From: Pithys albifrons albifrons
Lineage: Eukaryota > Chordata > Aves > Passeriformes > Thamnophilidae
Assembly: GCF_047495875.1 (NCBI RefSeq)
Contig: NC_092459.1
Span: forward strand, 21,995,795-22,059,794
Length of the DNA: 64,000 nt
Direction: 5' to 3'
Made by a program: the position numbers and the translations under genes. The stretch's first letter is position 1. Each line of letters opens with the position of its first letter. A model generated the notes under the pieces. It saw nothing but the letters and a program-made list of their open reading frames with translations. It had not been told where the DNA came from and made no database searches. Of the stretch, positions 47,201 to 60,191 are shown in pieces.

Positions 47201-49389
47201 GCCCCGAGCTGGTTAAAAAGGCTTACAGCAGTGACATATATATGTTTCTTTTCATGTGTCCCAAATACATTGCAAAAAGTAATTGTTGTGAAGATCAGAG
47301 CTGAGATTGGTATCTTTGTATTTCAAGCCAATATGAATTTGGTGCTATATTGACCCACTGTGCTGAATGTACCTAAAGTGGAGGGAGTTGCTGCCAGCAC
47401 AGAAGTTGCTACAAGAACATGAAAAGGTCAAAATGACCCAGTCAGCTTATAAATCTGAAAAGCCTTTCTGTGTTTAACCTTAGAAAAGTCATAAAATCTT
47501 AGATTCTTCCTTTTGAAAAATTAATGACCTGTCCTCCTTGAGCCTGCAATGTGTTTCTTTCCAAAACATGCTGGATATGATGAATGCTGCATGAACAGGG
47601 ACTGAGTGTTTCCCTAAATTGTCTGACAGTCCTGGTTGCAAAGGGTTACAAGCAGGGAAGATGCAAGAAGGCACAGCCCTTCCATAGCAGGTATCTACTA
47701 ATTGGAGCTGTGATTGCAGGAATAGCTTTCATTTTGGAAACCTTTTGATTCAGACTTAAAGGCAAACCAACAAAAAGTTTCTTGCTTCTCAGGAAGAAAG
47801 AAAGGTTGGTTGTAATTGTATTTTGGGCAGCTTTGGTACTAACAGTCCTTTAGAAGCCTGTGAAACTTAGTAACTTGATGCTACCCTTCTTCAAAGGCTT
47901 GACAAAATGCTTGATCTGCAGGAAAAGAAATCAGACATGATGAAGAAACTGCCAACAGTTTGGACTGGGACAGTGAAGCCATGGAACAGCTTATGGGATT
48001 GGTTATCAAATTCCTTATGCTGGAAGTTTTTAAAAATGGTGGAAGTGGTTGGTGGTTGTAAAAGGAACCAGTGGTGCTTTGGTGTGGTAACAGTGTCCAA
48101 GAGCCTCCCAGCTGCACATCTGTATGGTATTGTTGCTGAGAGAGGTGGTGCTGGCAGCATTGCAGCAGAGAGGCAAGGAATTCAGAGGAGAGGCAAGATG
48201 AGAGAGAGCCAGATGGCAGTGGGCAGGGTCCATGCCCTGTGTGATCCCTCACTGGTGTGACTGGTTTGTCAGCTGGAGAGGAATCTCAGCTATGGGACAC
48301 AGCCCCAGGGGCCCTGTCTGTCCCTAAGCCTGCAGTTTACCTCCCGAAGCACAAGTTATTATGGCTCCTCTTGATTTTCCTTTTTCTGTCTTAGAGGTGG
48401 GGCTTGTTACAAACCTTGATCAAAGTTTCCTTCTCCTAGTTACTGATCTGAAGAATCATTATAAAACAAAGTCTGGAACTAGTGTGGGAGTAACTCACTG
48501 ACTAAATAAAAGTTTGGTGTATTGACCTTCACCTACAATAGCACTATGCTAATTTGTAATCTACATTTAGATTTTTTCTCACATAAGCCAAAACGCTCTG
48601 CATCCCCTGTTTCACAAATTGCAATATACGTTTTGAAACACTCTATAAATACAATTTGTTCTTGTCTCATAAGTGTCTCTGAACTACACCCTTCACCAGG
48701 AGAGTGGTTTACCTAGTAACATATTACAAAGTCTTAAAAAAAAAGAAAAAAAAGGAAATAAAAGAAAAGGAAAAAAAAGAGAGAGTATCTAAAAAGATAA
48801 AAATGAGAAGGGGAAAAAAAAGATAAGACTGAACACAGGTACTGTGAAGTTTTTATTGCCACTTTTTTGGTAATACTGTCCTCCCAGACTCATTCCAATG
48901 AAAGGTTTATTTTGCCTTGGATCTCTGGGGCATGACGTGCTCTACAGGCAGAGTAGGGCATAGTTATGGCCAACTGGTCAGCCCCTGGAGCTGAGGCTCT
49001 CTACCTTCGGTAGTTAAAGGAACCAGCCATGAGATGTGGCTCCATACATGACATCCCTCAGCTCTTCCTTGCAGAGGTGGCAGCAGGCATGTGCTCAGTG
49101 CCTCCCTCTGCAGAGGCGGTAGGTAGCCCCTGAATCCAGTCCAGAGAGCAGCAGAGGCCAGTTATGCAGGAGTCATGCACATGTCAATTATGGGAAAAGG
49201 TAAAGGAATCTTTGCCAAATATCTCTGAGCTGGCCACTAAGTTTGGGCAAGAAAATTCATATTTGGCACCCTACTTTTTTAAAGAAATGTAGAGAACTGA
49301 TAGCTCCTGCTAAAGTACAGCTTATGGTAGTGGTCAAAAAAGGGGGTGATGTATGGAATAGATGCTAAAGGATTTGTTGCAGTCTCCAA

Positions 49390-50128
49390 TAAAAGGAATG
49401 AAGAGTGTCTGGAAAAAGCAGTGAGGCACCTTGAACATATACATATATGAAACTGGGTCCAACCCTGCTGAGAAGGACTTAGGGGTGATGGTGTGTTGGA
49501 CATGATCTGTCTGTGCGTGTACAGACCAGAAAGCCAACTGCATCCTGGACTGCATCAAAAGAAGTGTGGTCAGCAGGTCAAGGAGGGGGATTCTCACATG
49601 TACTTTGGTCTTATGGGATACCATGTGGATTTCTGCATCCCGTTCTGGAGTAGCCAGGAAAGATGAAGATCTGCAAGAGAGGGTCCAAAGAAGGGCCATG
49701 GAGCTGATCAACGAAAGGGCTGCAGCACCCTTCTCATGAAGACAGGTTCAGAAAGTTGGGCTTGTTCAACCTGGAGAAAAGCAGGTTTGGGGGAGATCTC
49801 ATTGGGGCCTTTCAGCCTGTGAAGGGAGTTTATTAGAAAGATTCTGTACCAAGACCTTTACTGATAGGACAAGCAGCAATCAGTTTAAAGTGAAAGAGGG
49901 TAGGTTTAAATTGGACTTGAGGAGGAATTTTTTTATGAGGGTGGCGAGACACTGGAAGAGGTTGCCCAGACGAGTTGTGGGTGCCCTATCCCTGGAAATG
50001 TTCAAGTCCAGGCTGGATGGGGCTTTGAGCAGCCTGGCCTAGTAAAAGATGGCCCTGCTCATGGCAGTGGGCACGGATTGGATGACTTTTGAAGGACCCT
50101 TCCAACCCAAACCATTCTGTGATGATTC
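49390..50128 (+). mobile_element. CR1 LINE 3' fragment downstream of GCM1
   Basis: Sense CR1 running toward the GCM1 3' end: AAGGACTTAGGGGTGATGGT, TCCAAAGAAGGGCCATGGAG, TCCAGGCTGGATGGGGCTTT, ending CCAAACCATTCTGTGATGAT. It ends about 220 bp from the GCM1 poly(A) signal. Confidence 0.88.
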
Positions 50129-50349
50129 TACACAACATGTGTGCAAGGCTGGTGCAGTGGAGGGATTTCTTCCACTGCGTGAAGAAGCTGGAAGAGTGTA
50201 GAAGGCTATACATGATAGCTGTGGTCCTTGAGATCATCCATTTGTACCTTCCACAGTCCCACAGACTTGAACTAACCATGCATCGAGGAGGGCTGAAATG
50301 CTACCAAATCAGAATGGCAGCAGGGCAGTCTGTAAGAAGATCTGATACT

Positions 50350-50355
50350 TTTATT
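50350..50355 (-). terminator. Candidate GCM1 poly(A) signal
   Basis: AATAAA on the minus strand about 200 nt past the GCM1 stop codon, giving a short 3' UTR. No experimental support. Confidence 0.5.
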
Positions 50356-50554
50356 AGATCAGTGAAATGGTGGGGGGAAATACAACAGTTAAAAAAAGGA
50401 ACAAGAAGAAGCCTTCAGGTATGAAAGCCGCTCCCGAACCCTGCCAGGGAAGCTAAAGCAGGAACTGGTGTGGTAGCACTTTCACATCCATGTTGCATGG
50501 TGAAGAATTGGGCCCCCTACCAGAGGAGGGGTGAGTGGGGACATGGACACCCGG

Positions 50555-51157
50555 TCACCGTAATGGGTACAGGTCGGAAAACATGTCATCATTGCAGTAG
50601 CGGGGACCCACCTGGGGACTTCCCTTGGCCCTGCCTCCTTCACTTCCCCTCGGAGGCTCCAAGAGCTGGCTGTGGGGCTTTGCCCCCCTCGCCATGGGGC
50701 AGGGGCCACCCTGGGCCACGGGGTAGGGCAGCAGAGAGACGCAGCTGCTGCGGTAGGTCAGCAGGGATTTCTCCCCACATGATCCATCTCCCAAAGGACC
50801 AGTGTCAGGCCTGAAGGCACCATGCATACCCTTTGTCACGGGCAGGACGTGCTGAGTGCTTAGGTGGGTGCAGTGCTGGGAGGACGGGGCTGTGCAGGGC
50901 ACAGCAGGGACACCACAGAGCCTCTCGGTGCTGGGCATCCTCCTGAGGGATGAGCTGTGGCTCCAGGTCAGCTCCTCTCTGGAGCCTCCATCCTGCCCAG
51001 CCGCCCTGGGGTATGGTGGCTGCCCAGAGCTGCTCAGCGTCAGCTCCTGGGAGCTTTTGCTTAAATGTCCCCTGAAATGAGCAGGTAGCAGGTAATCATC
51101 CGGCTTGGAAAGAAGCAAAGGCAACTCTTCTGGCATTGGCACTGCCCCTGTCAGAGA
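50555..51157 (-). CDS. GCM1: GCM1 coding exon 5 (C-terminal region)
   Basis: 603 nt, 200 codons plus TGA. It starts [20 protein letters not shown] after acceptor TTTCCCAAG and ends [15 protein letters not shown]. Only the last residues clearly match human GCM1; the middle is proline/serine-rich. The reading frame is open throughout and fits the phase-0 end of exon 4, which supports the assignment. Confidence 0.85.
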   Translation of the reverse strand, partial: SLTGAVPMPEELPLLLSKPDDYLLPAHFRGHLSKSSQELTLSSSGQPPYPRAAGQDGGSREELTWSHSSSLRRMPSTERLCGVPAVPCTAPSSQHCTHLSTQHVLPVTKGMHGAFRPDTGPLGDGSCGEKSLLTYRSSCVSLLPYPVAQGGPCPMARGAKPHSQLLEPPRGSEGGRAKGSPQVGPRYCNDDMFSDLYPLR

Positions 51158-54100
51158 CTTGGGAAAGCAAAGAATGGGTTAGTAAAACAAGGTACAGTCT
51201 GGTCTCTCCCAAATGCACTCAATTAATACAGGTAACAAAGCAGAGGGTGTAACAGAGCCTCCCTGTAGGGGAGTGCCTGTGGGATTTAGGGGCAAACCAA
51301 ACAGGGCTCCCAGCTCATGGATCTGGATTTGTTTCACCAGGGTTTGCCCAAAACCTGTTTTACTCTGAAAGAATTTTTTACACCTCACATTTACAGCCTT
51401 TGGGATCCACTGCCAGTGTGTACTGAGGAAGGATGTAAGAATTAAATTATGCTGATGAGTTTGACACCATGGAATTACTTTTTTCCTATAGAGTTTTGAA
51501 AAGCTAAGTATATGATTTTTTTAATCTGATTGTGTTGAAGTGGCCTTTTCACTACAATAATAAGCTTCAGTTTTCAAGACTATTTCTAAATAAAATTTTC
51601 CTATTTTTAAGGGTTTTTTATTCCAAAAGCAGGAATTTTATTCAGGGAGGGATCAGCACCCAAGAATTATTCTTCTGTGCCTTTTGTTCTGGATATTTCA
51701 CAACTTCTTTAATTGCCCTAATTATTGGATTATAATTATGAAAACTGTAATTCCTTTCAGAATATTCATTCTGTGCTATCATTTCTGATGTGTACTTGCA
51801 GGTCTCTGTTCTTTATAATTCTGCCTTTTCACTTTTTTAATTATAGTGATTTTTCAGACTGCCAGAGTAGCAAAGCTTCTCTCAGCTGTTCTCCGCTCAC
51901 CATGAGAAGAAATTCCAACAGTCTGGTGTAGGACTCAGCTCACCTTTAGCAAGAGATCCATTGATGACATAGAAAGAACATCCTATATATCTCTCACTCT
52001 ATTCTGGGCTCATCTTTTTTCCAAAGTTCTCCTTCCTTGGTCTCTTGTGAACACATTAAAGTTGAATCCTTTCAGAATACATTTTTGCAGATTGAGTGGC
52101 ACAGATTCTGCATGTCAAATCGGATTCCAGAATTAGTTGCATCACAGCCGATTTTGGCAGAATGCAAGTGTGATGGGTTATTCCCAAGGAAAACCTGCTG
52201 GAGTGGCATGAGCTGGAAAGTCACCTGAGGGTAAATGATATAACTCTGACTATTTCAATCCTGGCAAAACCCAAGGGGAATAAGCAGAGGTGGAGTGTGC
52301 CTTCACTTTTCCACAGCACCTTCTCCGTGTCAGTGGAGGACCTTGGGACACATGTCAGTATGGAGAAAACATGACCTCCTCCTGTCTGTCCAAGGGTGGG
52401 GCATTGCCTCCTGTATCTGAGGATGTCCTCACAGCCCCTAATGGTCTGCAGGTGGCCAAATCCTGCTCAGGGACAGCTGTCCTGCAGGAGAGCATCTCTC
52501 TCCCTGATGGACATTAAGTCTGAGAATAAAGCAAGGCAGTCCTGATACTGAAGCAAGTGGGTTTTCTAAAGTAAGGCTGGGGGACTGCGGGAAGAAGTAA
52601 GGATTTCTGAATTTGTCTTGTTAATAGTAAGTTTGTTTTGTCAAGATATACACAGTATATGATAGGCATAACCTACAGGTAATGCCATATATTGTATCCT
52701 ATATTAAAATCCCTTTTCACAGAAACACAAAGAGAATAATATTGGAAGGGACCACAGTGGGTCATCCAGTCCAATCTCCCTGCTGAAGCATCCTTGTTAG
52801 AGGGATGCTCCAGTCCCCTAATCATCTTTGTTGTCCTCAGTGGACTCAGTAAACAGTTTGTGTCTGTGTGTATGTGTACACACACACACACATCTTCCTC
52901 CTGAGTTCAGTTATTGCCAAAAGTATTTTCCAGTTCTCAATTGTTTATTTGTTACAATTTTCTCATGGAGTGGGGCAATCAATATTAGAAGTTACAACCA
53001 ATTAAAACCTGCTAATATTCTCCTTCAATGTCAATACTAATTAGACTAAATATCTAATTACTTTATTCCCAGATTTCTTTGCAATTACTTTTATTTATGG
53101 AGCAGCACTAACAAAGAACTTGTAGGAAATTTTTCTAAAGGTAACTCTTGCATTTAAAATAGGAAAGAGCTGATGCTCTAAAGCTATTTCCACACAGCTA
53201 AATGAAATGAGGCTGAGGACTCACACTGGTAACAAGGACCAAAAAATATGGCCTGTCAGTGTCCACACTAACTCCTGGTCTTGAGCAACCTCTGGACCTG
53301 AAGAGAAATGATGCAAGGGCTGTGTTGCAGTCCACCAAGGGCTGTTTTTGACAGCATCAGCTTGAGATTCTTAATTGCCTGTGTCTTGTAGCACGATGGC
53401 ACGTAGCGGCACAGGTAGGTTCAAAGCCAGCTGTGTACAGTGAAGGGACCCAAACCTGATTCAACCTTGTCCAAAATTCTGCCAGGAAATGGTCTCTGGC
53501 ACACACTGTCCTTCTGACCAGTGCTAGGGCATTTTGTCTGTGAGCATAAGTTAGTACTGACCAAATCCATGTCAGGGACCACGTGGATGGTGACATGACT
53601 GAGCCTGCCCTCCAGCCTCGCTTTGTTTACCAGTATAGATGTAATCTCCTGCTACCACCAGGCCAAAATTAGCTCCAGAGAGGAAGTAGTGGCAGTGGAT
53701 GACAGTGTTGAGGTGGCCAGGATGCTCAGGACAGCCCTAGTCCTTCTTGGCTTTATCATAGAGAGGCAGAATGTGATGATGTTAAGCCTGCCCTCACCCA
53801 GACCCAAAGCCCAGGTAGCCTCCACTGTGCCTTGAACCACAGAGCTTTGACCCCAAAAATTCATGAATCAATAACAAGAGTTACCTCAACCTCTGGTATT
53901 GTTTTTAATCTTAGAGAAGATGTAGAAAAAGCTGTCTGTGCTTTTTGAATTGATCTTCTTGCTTCTGCTTCTAGTTTTGTTTCCGGACGTGGATGGTCAT
54001 GAGCTCCTTTGGACTTTAGAAAGTAATTATGGTATGTTAAAGTCAGAAACAACCTTGTTGTTAATCTTAACGGAGCAGAATTTGTAGCACAGGCCAAACC

Positions 54101-57100
54101 CACACAAATGGCCTAAATTAATGCTTTGTATTTAATAGGATTTATTTAATGTGAGCACAAGTAACAAACATATCTCACATAAAGTGGGATGAGGTAGAAG
54201 TTCTCTGAAATCATAAAACCAGTGCATCACATTTATGTGCAGAAGAGTCTCTGCACACTAGAGCCTCAGTTGAAGCCACAAGGTCTTCTGCAGCTTAGCT
54301 ACAGTGTCCCTGCAGTTATTTCCATTTTTCTCACATTTGTCATTAGTTTCCATTAGCTTCCACTGAGAACTCATTTTATTTAGCCTGTACATAAGTGAAA
54401 GACTGGAAAGCAGGAGACAGTTCTGTTGTTACGGGTCTAAACCAGGACTACATCTTCCAGAAATAGTGTCCATTCTTTAAACACATGCACACACTGTTTT
54501 CCAGATATAAGTTACACATAAAGCAGAGATGGCATTTCCAAAGACAATCCCTTGGGTACAGCCATTTTCTGCTGCAAGATAACCTCATGCTTATGCATGA
54601 TGCCTTGCAGAAGGACAAGAGATAACATGGTATTTCTGGCTTTCTGAGGACTTCTTGGTTCTTGAGTACCTGAGGCAAAACACTTCAAAATAAACATATT
54701 TTCCCAGGAGCCTAAATAAAAATTACATTATGCTGTAAAATCATAGTAGTATAGGCTAATTTAGGCTGGAAGGAACCTCTGGAGGTCTAGCTCAACCTCC
54801 TGCTCAGGCAGGACTAACTTCAGAGTTATATCAGCTTGCTTAGGACTTTGTGAATTCTTTTTTCTTACAGTCATTTGACTTTGTCATATTCAATGACTCT
54901 TATTTGTTGGAACAAAAAAATTTGCTTAATAAAACTTACAAAAACAGTACTTCAAATTAGCCTGCATAATGTTAGGCAGTTTTATACCAACCTGAAAAAA
55001 TATGAATTGGCCTTCATGCCTCCAGAAGTTGGTAACTGGGTAACCACCATGGCCTCGGCAGGAAAGGAGTCGCAGTGGTCCATTGCAGTTTGGACAGCAT
55101 TTTCCTGGAGCAAAGATAGTGGGAAACATTTTCTATACAGCAGTGATCAGATGAATTCTATGTGATACAATGGTTCATTGGTAGTGGATTGCCACTTCTG
55201 GTTTGGGGCTCAGAAATTACACTGAGAAAAACTGTAAAAAGCTTTCAAACACAAGCAAAAATCAATATAAACAAACTAATAATTGTCTTTTTTCTGTCCA
55301 TTATTAATATAACTGTCAACAATTATTTCTATTACAGCTTTATTACAATTTTATCACTTATTATCATGGTCAGTTTTAGTTGTTTTTCTCTTGTCAGTGT
55401 TTGGAATGTCATATGTGTTCTTGTCTTGACTTTTCTGGAAGACATTGTTCTGGCCTCAGTGAGTGCATAATACCTTTCTTTAGTCAAAATGTACATTAGA
55501 TTCAGAAATCAGTATGTGCTAGCTCTACTGAGCAATCACAATTGTTTGGAATGGTGTCATTGAAGACTGTGCGTGCAGCTCTTGTTCTCTATTTGTATTG
55601 TCTTGCTCCAGTGATGTGACTGTGAGGCCTGTTTTCCAGTCACCATGGTTTATGACCAACTTCTTTCCTGCAAGACTTGCCTCCTGAGTTACTCCCAGGC
55701 CAGTGCATTAATGAAGTCAACACTCAGGTCGGCAAGAACAGCACAGCAGGAAGATGTCTGCACTGCACAGGTTTCTCAGTAACCTCTCTCATGGGCCTGA
55801 GAAGAATCCCTAACCATCAGAAATAGAGATGAAAAAAGGATTAGGAAAAAAAGAAGAAAATAAGCAAGCAGCCAACTACTTCCCAACAGTAAGAAATGTA
55901 AAATGCATTGTTCAAAATCAGGAGTTGCATTGGAATATAAGGAATGACAGAAGGAAAGGTGGATAATCCAAAAGGTATCCAATACTTTTATTTCTTTTAT
56001 GTGGAGTTCACTTTTGAACCACCATATAATGAACAGCCGTGTTCATACTCACGCTGTTGTTTTTGCCTGGCTTTATCACATATGGCTGGTCTGAGGTAGA
56101 TCTTCCTTCCATCCAGAGTCGAGCAGTCATTGCCACAAACCACCACCCCGAGGCAGGATTTTTTTAAGATGCGAGAGTTGTGGTTGTTGGTGTTTCTCAT
56201 TGCCCAGCTGCTGTGGTGCCTCTGAGCATTCTTATCCTCTGAGCTATAGATATGTTTTACGTAGGAATCTGGCCATTCTTGAAACCAATCTATCTGTCTT
56301 ACATCCTGTGGAAAGACCAAAGCAAGCCACGTTTTAGGCTGGCGAAGAGAAGAACTTGTGCAAGAGCCATGCAGATTTGGTGCTCTGCTGGGTGTCCCCC
56401 AGCCTGGGTAACTCCAGTATCCCAGCATGTGACACTGGTTGTCAAGAGGGAGCAGTGGAGGGAAAGCAGAAAAAACAGTTCATTGCATCTCCCCATGAGC
56501 CCCAGAGCATTGAGAAGGCCTGGCCAGGAGGTGGTTCTCGTTCACCCACAGGTCCAGCTCAGGGCAGGACCTCCTCAGGAGTGGAAGGTGAGGTGAGGTG
56601 CTTGATGTAGAAGAGCAGAGACTGTCCTTGCAGGCAGTAGTCACCCTCTGGCTAAGCTCTGTTAGTTTTCATGGCAGAGATCCTGCTATGCCTTTCAGTC
56701 TATTCAAAGGAGTGTTACACTAAATTATGTGGCTTGATTCGGCTCAACTTGCTGGAAAAAGGGCAAAACCAGATGGAGACTATGTCCATATTTGTAAGTC
56801 TTTACTTCTGGACTTTGTTTCATTTTGGCCTAAGTGCTATGAAAGACTTGCACAGGGATTTTTCTGAAGTCCAAAACAAAGAAACCCAACATCATGGTCA
56901 GGTTTTATTTTCACTGCTATGAACTAAAAGAAAGCCCCAAGGACAATGCAATAAAGAACAATAAAAAATAAAACTGGAAAAACCCCCAAAGGAACAAACA
57001 CACATCCTCTCAATGGGTACAGTCAACACGGTAAAATGTAGTAAGTTATAAAGGACCTAACATACCTACTAAGGGTTTTGAGGGAAAAGATCTTGTAATG

Positions 57101-58183
57101 GGTACAAAAACTTAGTAGGAATTTCCTCTAAATTCCTAATCCCAGCCACTGAGATCCGTGATCGCAGTAAGAATATCAATCAACTCCCACTAACTCCCAT
57201 GCTCCCTTGGTAGCCATTGGATAATGTAGGGAAAGGTGTCAAGGAAGCCTCCACATTGAAAAGCAGGTGAAGGTGATCTTGAGGAGAAGAACAGGGAAGG
57301 AGACAACCTGAAACATGGAGGCTTTGGGCAAACAGCACTGGTACAATATGGAAGAGGCTGGGATGCAGTTAGAAGACAGGGTTGGGAGGTGAATGGCAGA
57401 GCTGGATGCTAAAGGAGGCAGCAGGAGAAATCTGAAAGAAACCTACTGGGGTGAGGAACAGGGACCTGATGCTGGTGTGCAGGGTGTGTGTGCTTTCACT
57501 GGAGAGCATGGCTGAAACTTTTAGATAAGAGTACTAGAAAAGGACAGAGGCAGGTGAAGATCACTATTCTGCCTCTCAGCAAATCTCTGCAAACACGAAG
57601 TAAGGTTTTTCCAGGTGTTCATGGAAGACTGTTGGCTCCACGCAGGAAGACAGCCCATCTGCCTGGAGCCCAATCTACAGTGAGACTGAGCACCCACAGT
57701 CACAAGGCAGTTGTGGGTGCTCTATTTCTTTCTCATAAAGTCCTACCCAGAGCAAAAACAAGCCCAAGATACCTCTAACTGAAAGCTTAAAGCGAAGGGC
57801 AACTTTCCCCCCTGCTTTCCCTGCACCCCACCCACCAGTGGACTAGAAAAGTAATGTATCTGCAGCATTGCTATTTTTTATGCATCAACAGCTCTTACAA
57901 TAGTTTTTTTAAGGAAAAATGTGTGACAATGTCAATATTTTCTAGCTTTTCAGGAAAATACTGCCCCATACCTGGAGGTGAAAAGAGAATAAAGGCAATG
58001 AGGGATAGATGACTGAGAGAGCATTTAAGATCAGTGGTAGAGTTGACTGGTCAAAACTAAATAAAGTTCTAAGACACATACCTGGGGAAGTTTGATGTCA
58101 TTGATATCCCAACTTGTCACTTCTCCCTGTTGGGAAGCAGAGTCCTCTTGCTCCACAACAGCTTCATCTGCACCTTTCAGCAT
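50555..58183 (-). CDS. GCM1: GCM1, glial cells missing-type transcription factor 1 (five coding exons, 399 codons)
   Basis: Zinc-containing GCM-domain DNA-binding transcription factor. It drives trophoblast fusion in mammals, and GCM genes are linked to neurogenesis in chick spinal cord. Exons (minus): 58082-58183, 56053-56305, 54992-55104, 53885-54013 and 50555-51157, all in phase, 399 residues plus stop (human 436). The GCM domain spans about residues 24-178: [122 protein letters not shown]. Cys and His zinc ligands appear intact. The C-terminal 200 residues are poorly conserved except for the end [13 protein letters not shown] (human CNNDMLLNLCPLR). The gene order next to FBXO9 agrees with human. 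Confidence 0.96.
52722..52830 (-). mobile_element. CR1 LINE 3'-end relic
   Basis: Reverse-complement CR1 tail: TATTGGAAGGGACCACAGTG, then GTCATCCAGTCCAATCTCCC. About 110 bp, old, in the last GCM1 intron. Confidence 0.75.
53885..54013 (-). CDS. GCM1: GCM1 coding exon 4
   Basis: 129 nt, 43 codons: [20 protein letters not shown] then [20 protein letters not shown] and EVE. It includes the HDHP zinc ligands that close the GCM domain. Acceptor TTTCTAAAG is unusual but phase-correct; donor GTAACT. Confidence 0.93.
54738..54855 (-). mobile_element. CR1 LINE 3'-end relic
   Basis: Reverse-complement CR1 tail: AATTTAGGCTGGAAGGAACC then AACCTCCTGCTCAGGCAGGA and AGCTTGCTTAGGACTTTGTG. Within the third GCM1 intron. 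Confidence 0.78.
54992..55104 (-). CDS. GCM1: GCM1 coding exon 3 (GCM domain, zinc region)
   Basis: 113 nt: [20 protein letters not shown] then [17 protein letters not shown]. Contains the CxxC pair and Cys/His residues used for zinc binding. Acceptor TTTGCTCCAG, donor GTTGGT. Confidence 0.97.
56053..56305 (-). CDS. GCM1: GCM1 coding exon 2 (GCM domain, N-terminal part)
   Basis: 253 nt: [84 protein letters not shown] and a split Arg. This is the beta-sheet and DNA-contact half of the GCM domain. Acceptor TTTCCACAG, donor GTGAGT. Confidence 0.97.
58082..58183 (-). CDS. GCM1: GCM1 coding exon 1
   Basis: 102 nt, 34 codons: [20 protein letters not shown] then [14 protein letters not shown]. Donor GTATGT. 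I chose the ATG at 58183 because it has A at -3 and gives a length close to human (25 residues before the same point). An in-frame ATG at 58261 would add 26 residues. Confidence 0.85.
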
Positions 58184-58930
58184 TTTTAAATTCCTTCCCA
58201 AAGTTAGCGAGAAAGTCTCTCCTGGCTGCTTTTGAAGTTGCCTGGCTGTCAGCACTCTCAAGCAGTTTACAACCAGGAAGCTGTTTCCTGAAGCTAAATG
58301 ATAGAGAGGCTGCTCATTAAAGATAAAAATCAGTGTTCTTCTGCCAGAAAAACTTGTTCCATTAAAAGTTTTGCAAGCCAGCGAGGCAGTGGAAAATATA
58401 GCTTAGAGATAGCCTGTGATGTTACAGAGACATCAGTTGCGGCAAGCAAATCGTGCCTGTGTCATCTGTTCTGCTTTGCTCCATCTCCTGTCATACCAAG
58501 CTTATAGTCATGTAACTGCTCAGAGCCTCTTTGTCCATCTGATTCAACTCTGGCTCAATATATCCAGAGCCAAACTGACTGAACAGCTCAGCAGCTGTTA
58601 AGAGGCCTTTGAGCCGCGGCTTACCCATTAGATACTTTGTGCATTGCATGTGACAAAGGTGAGCAACAAGAAGGGTCTGCTTCATCACTTCAGGTGAAGT
58701 AGTGCTCAACCATTTAAAATACCGTTAGTATCTGAGAGTTTACCAATTGCATGAGGGAAGTGTAGAAAAGGAGGTTGGGCTACCTGCATTTTCCTGTCTC
58801 AATGGCAGACTGAAAAAAAACCAAACCACCAAGGTATGTTTGTTCAAACCTACAGGTTTTGCCTGAAATCTTATAAAGCATGTGGCTACCCTATTCTGAA
58901 TTTCAGCGCCAGACTAGCTTAATAACCTAT

Positions 58931-59060
58931 TGTGCTGGTTTTGTCTGGGGTAGAGTTAATTTTCTTCACAGTGGCTAGTAGAGGGGCTGTGGTTTTGATT
59001 TGTGCTAACATAGGGCTGATAATATAGTGATGTTTTTGTTTTTGATCCTCAGGGATTACA
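58931..59060 (+). mobile_element. LTR fragment of an avian endogenous retrovirus (5' part)
   Basis: Starts TGTGCTGGTTTTGTCTGGGG then TAGAGTTAATTTTCTTCACA and GATTTGTGCTAACATAGGGC, a start I recognise from abundant avian LTRs. Only the first ~130 bp are recognisable. No viral coding sequence is nearby, so it looks like a truncated solo LTR. Confidence 0.55.
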
Positions 59061-60191
59061 CGCATGAAAAATGTTGTTCTTTTTGCTAAAGGAAGAAAAG
59101 GCAAATCAGTTTTCTCTTCTTGGAAACTGGTAAAGCTTCAATATTTTCAGGAAGGTCACTGTAGTTATGCCATTTAAGGTTTTATTAAAGACTGCTGAGT
59201 AGTGGTAGAAGTGAAATCTGCTTGATGCAATTCTATTTCATAGACTTTATTAAGAATAATTTATTTGTTATTTCTGTCTCTGCATATGCATGATCTTTGG
59301 AAAGTGATTTAGCCTTCATTTGTAGAATACCTGTAATCTTAATTTCTCATGCTGTATTATTGCCTCTAAAGGAATAGTTTGTGGATATTTGCAGACATTT
59401 GGCTGTATGGTGCTCTGGTAGCATAGTCAGAGCTCCACTGCCCCATGTCTTGGCTCAGACTGTGGCAGTGGGGGAGAAGGAAACAAAACATCCTGCATGG
59501 AAAAAGACTCTCTCAGAGGGGTGCCTGGCAGGCAGCAAGAGTGTGCTCAGGAATCTGTACTGAGGCTGTTTTTGGAGGGCAACTAACAGGTTCAAAGGAG
59601 GTGTTACACCAGAGGAGAAGGGAACATAACCACTCAGGAATATAGACAGCTTTAAGACACATCAGGTCTTCATGTGTTTTCATATTGTGCTACAACAGAG
59701 ATAGAGATAGGAAAGTCAGGACAAACAAAATGTGAGCTGCACTAGAAAACTAGTTCAATTTGCTGAACAAATGACCCTTGACTACTGTGTGCTCTAAAAC
59801 ATGAAGTGATTTGTTATTCAATCCACAATGATAGCCTCAGTGCTTTTAACATTATTGTTCAGAATGAGATGGCTTGGAAATTGATTTTTAATTTTCTTCA
59901 TTAGAGAAAACGGAGCATTTCATCTTCATATTATATTGATAGAGATAAAACAACAATTAAATATTATCTTAAAGATTAACGAAAGACACAGATAATTTTA
60001 TAATAATACACACAAAAAATGAAGTTAGGGAATCATACATGTTTAGTTACTTGCAGGCAAAGGCAGAAATAGTAGCAAAAACTCTGAGCACTAATTGCAG
60101 AATGCTGTGGCATATCAAATTTGTGATTGTTGTGTATCTTTAATTATTAATTAAATGTAGTTGCTTTATAACTTACTAGGCCTGAAATATA

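Larger units (their letters stand above)
40561..50340. other. FBXO9-GCM1 intergenic region
   Basis: About 9.8 kb between the convergent 3' ends of FBXO9 and GCM1. I recognise only CR1 debris (42.7, 44.6, 46.7 and 49.4 kb) and an A-rich/purine run at 48735-48825. The remaining frames are short and unconvincing. No RNA gene is seen. Confidence 0.65.
51158..58081. other. GCM1 introns
   Basis: Introns 51158-53884, 54014-54991, 55105-56052 and 56306-58081. Two CR1 tails (52.7 and 54.7 kb) and a short CA run at 52878-52891 are the only repeats I recognise. Otherwise unremarkable. Confidence 0.75.

Noticed and set aside
48735..48830. A-rich run as a poly(A) tail of a processed pseudogene
   Set aside because: Mixed A/G purine run without any recognisable upstream mRNA-like sequence.
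53380..53480. tRNA-like GGTTCAAAGCC box B in plus strand DNA
   Set aside because: No matching box A at the right spacing and no cloverleaf could be drawn.
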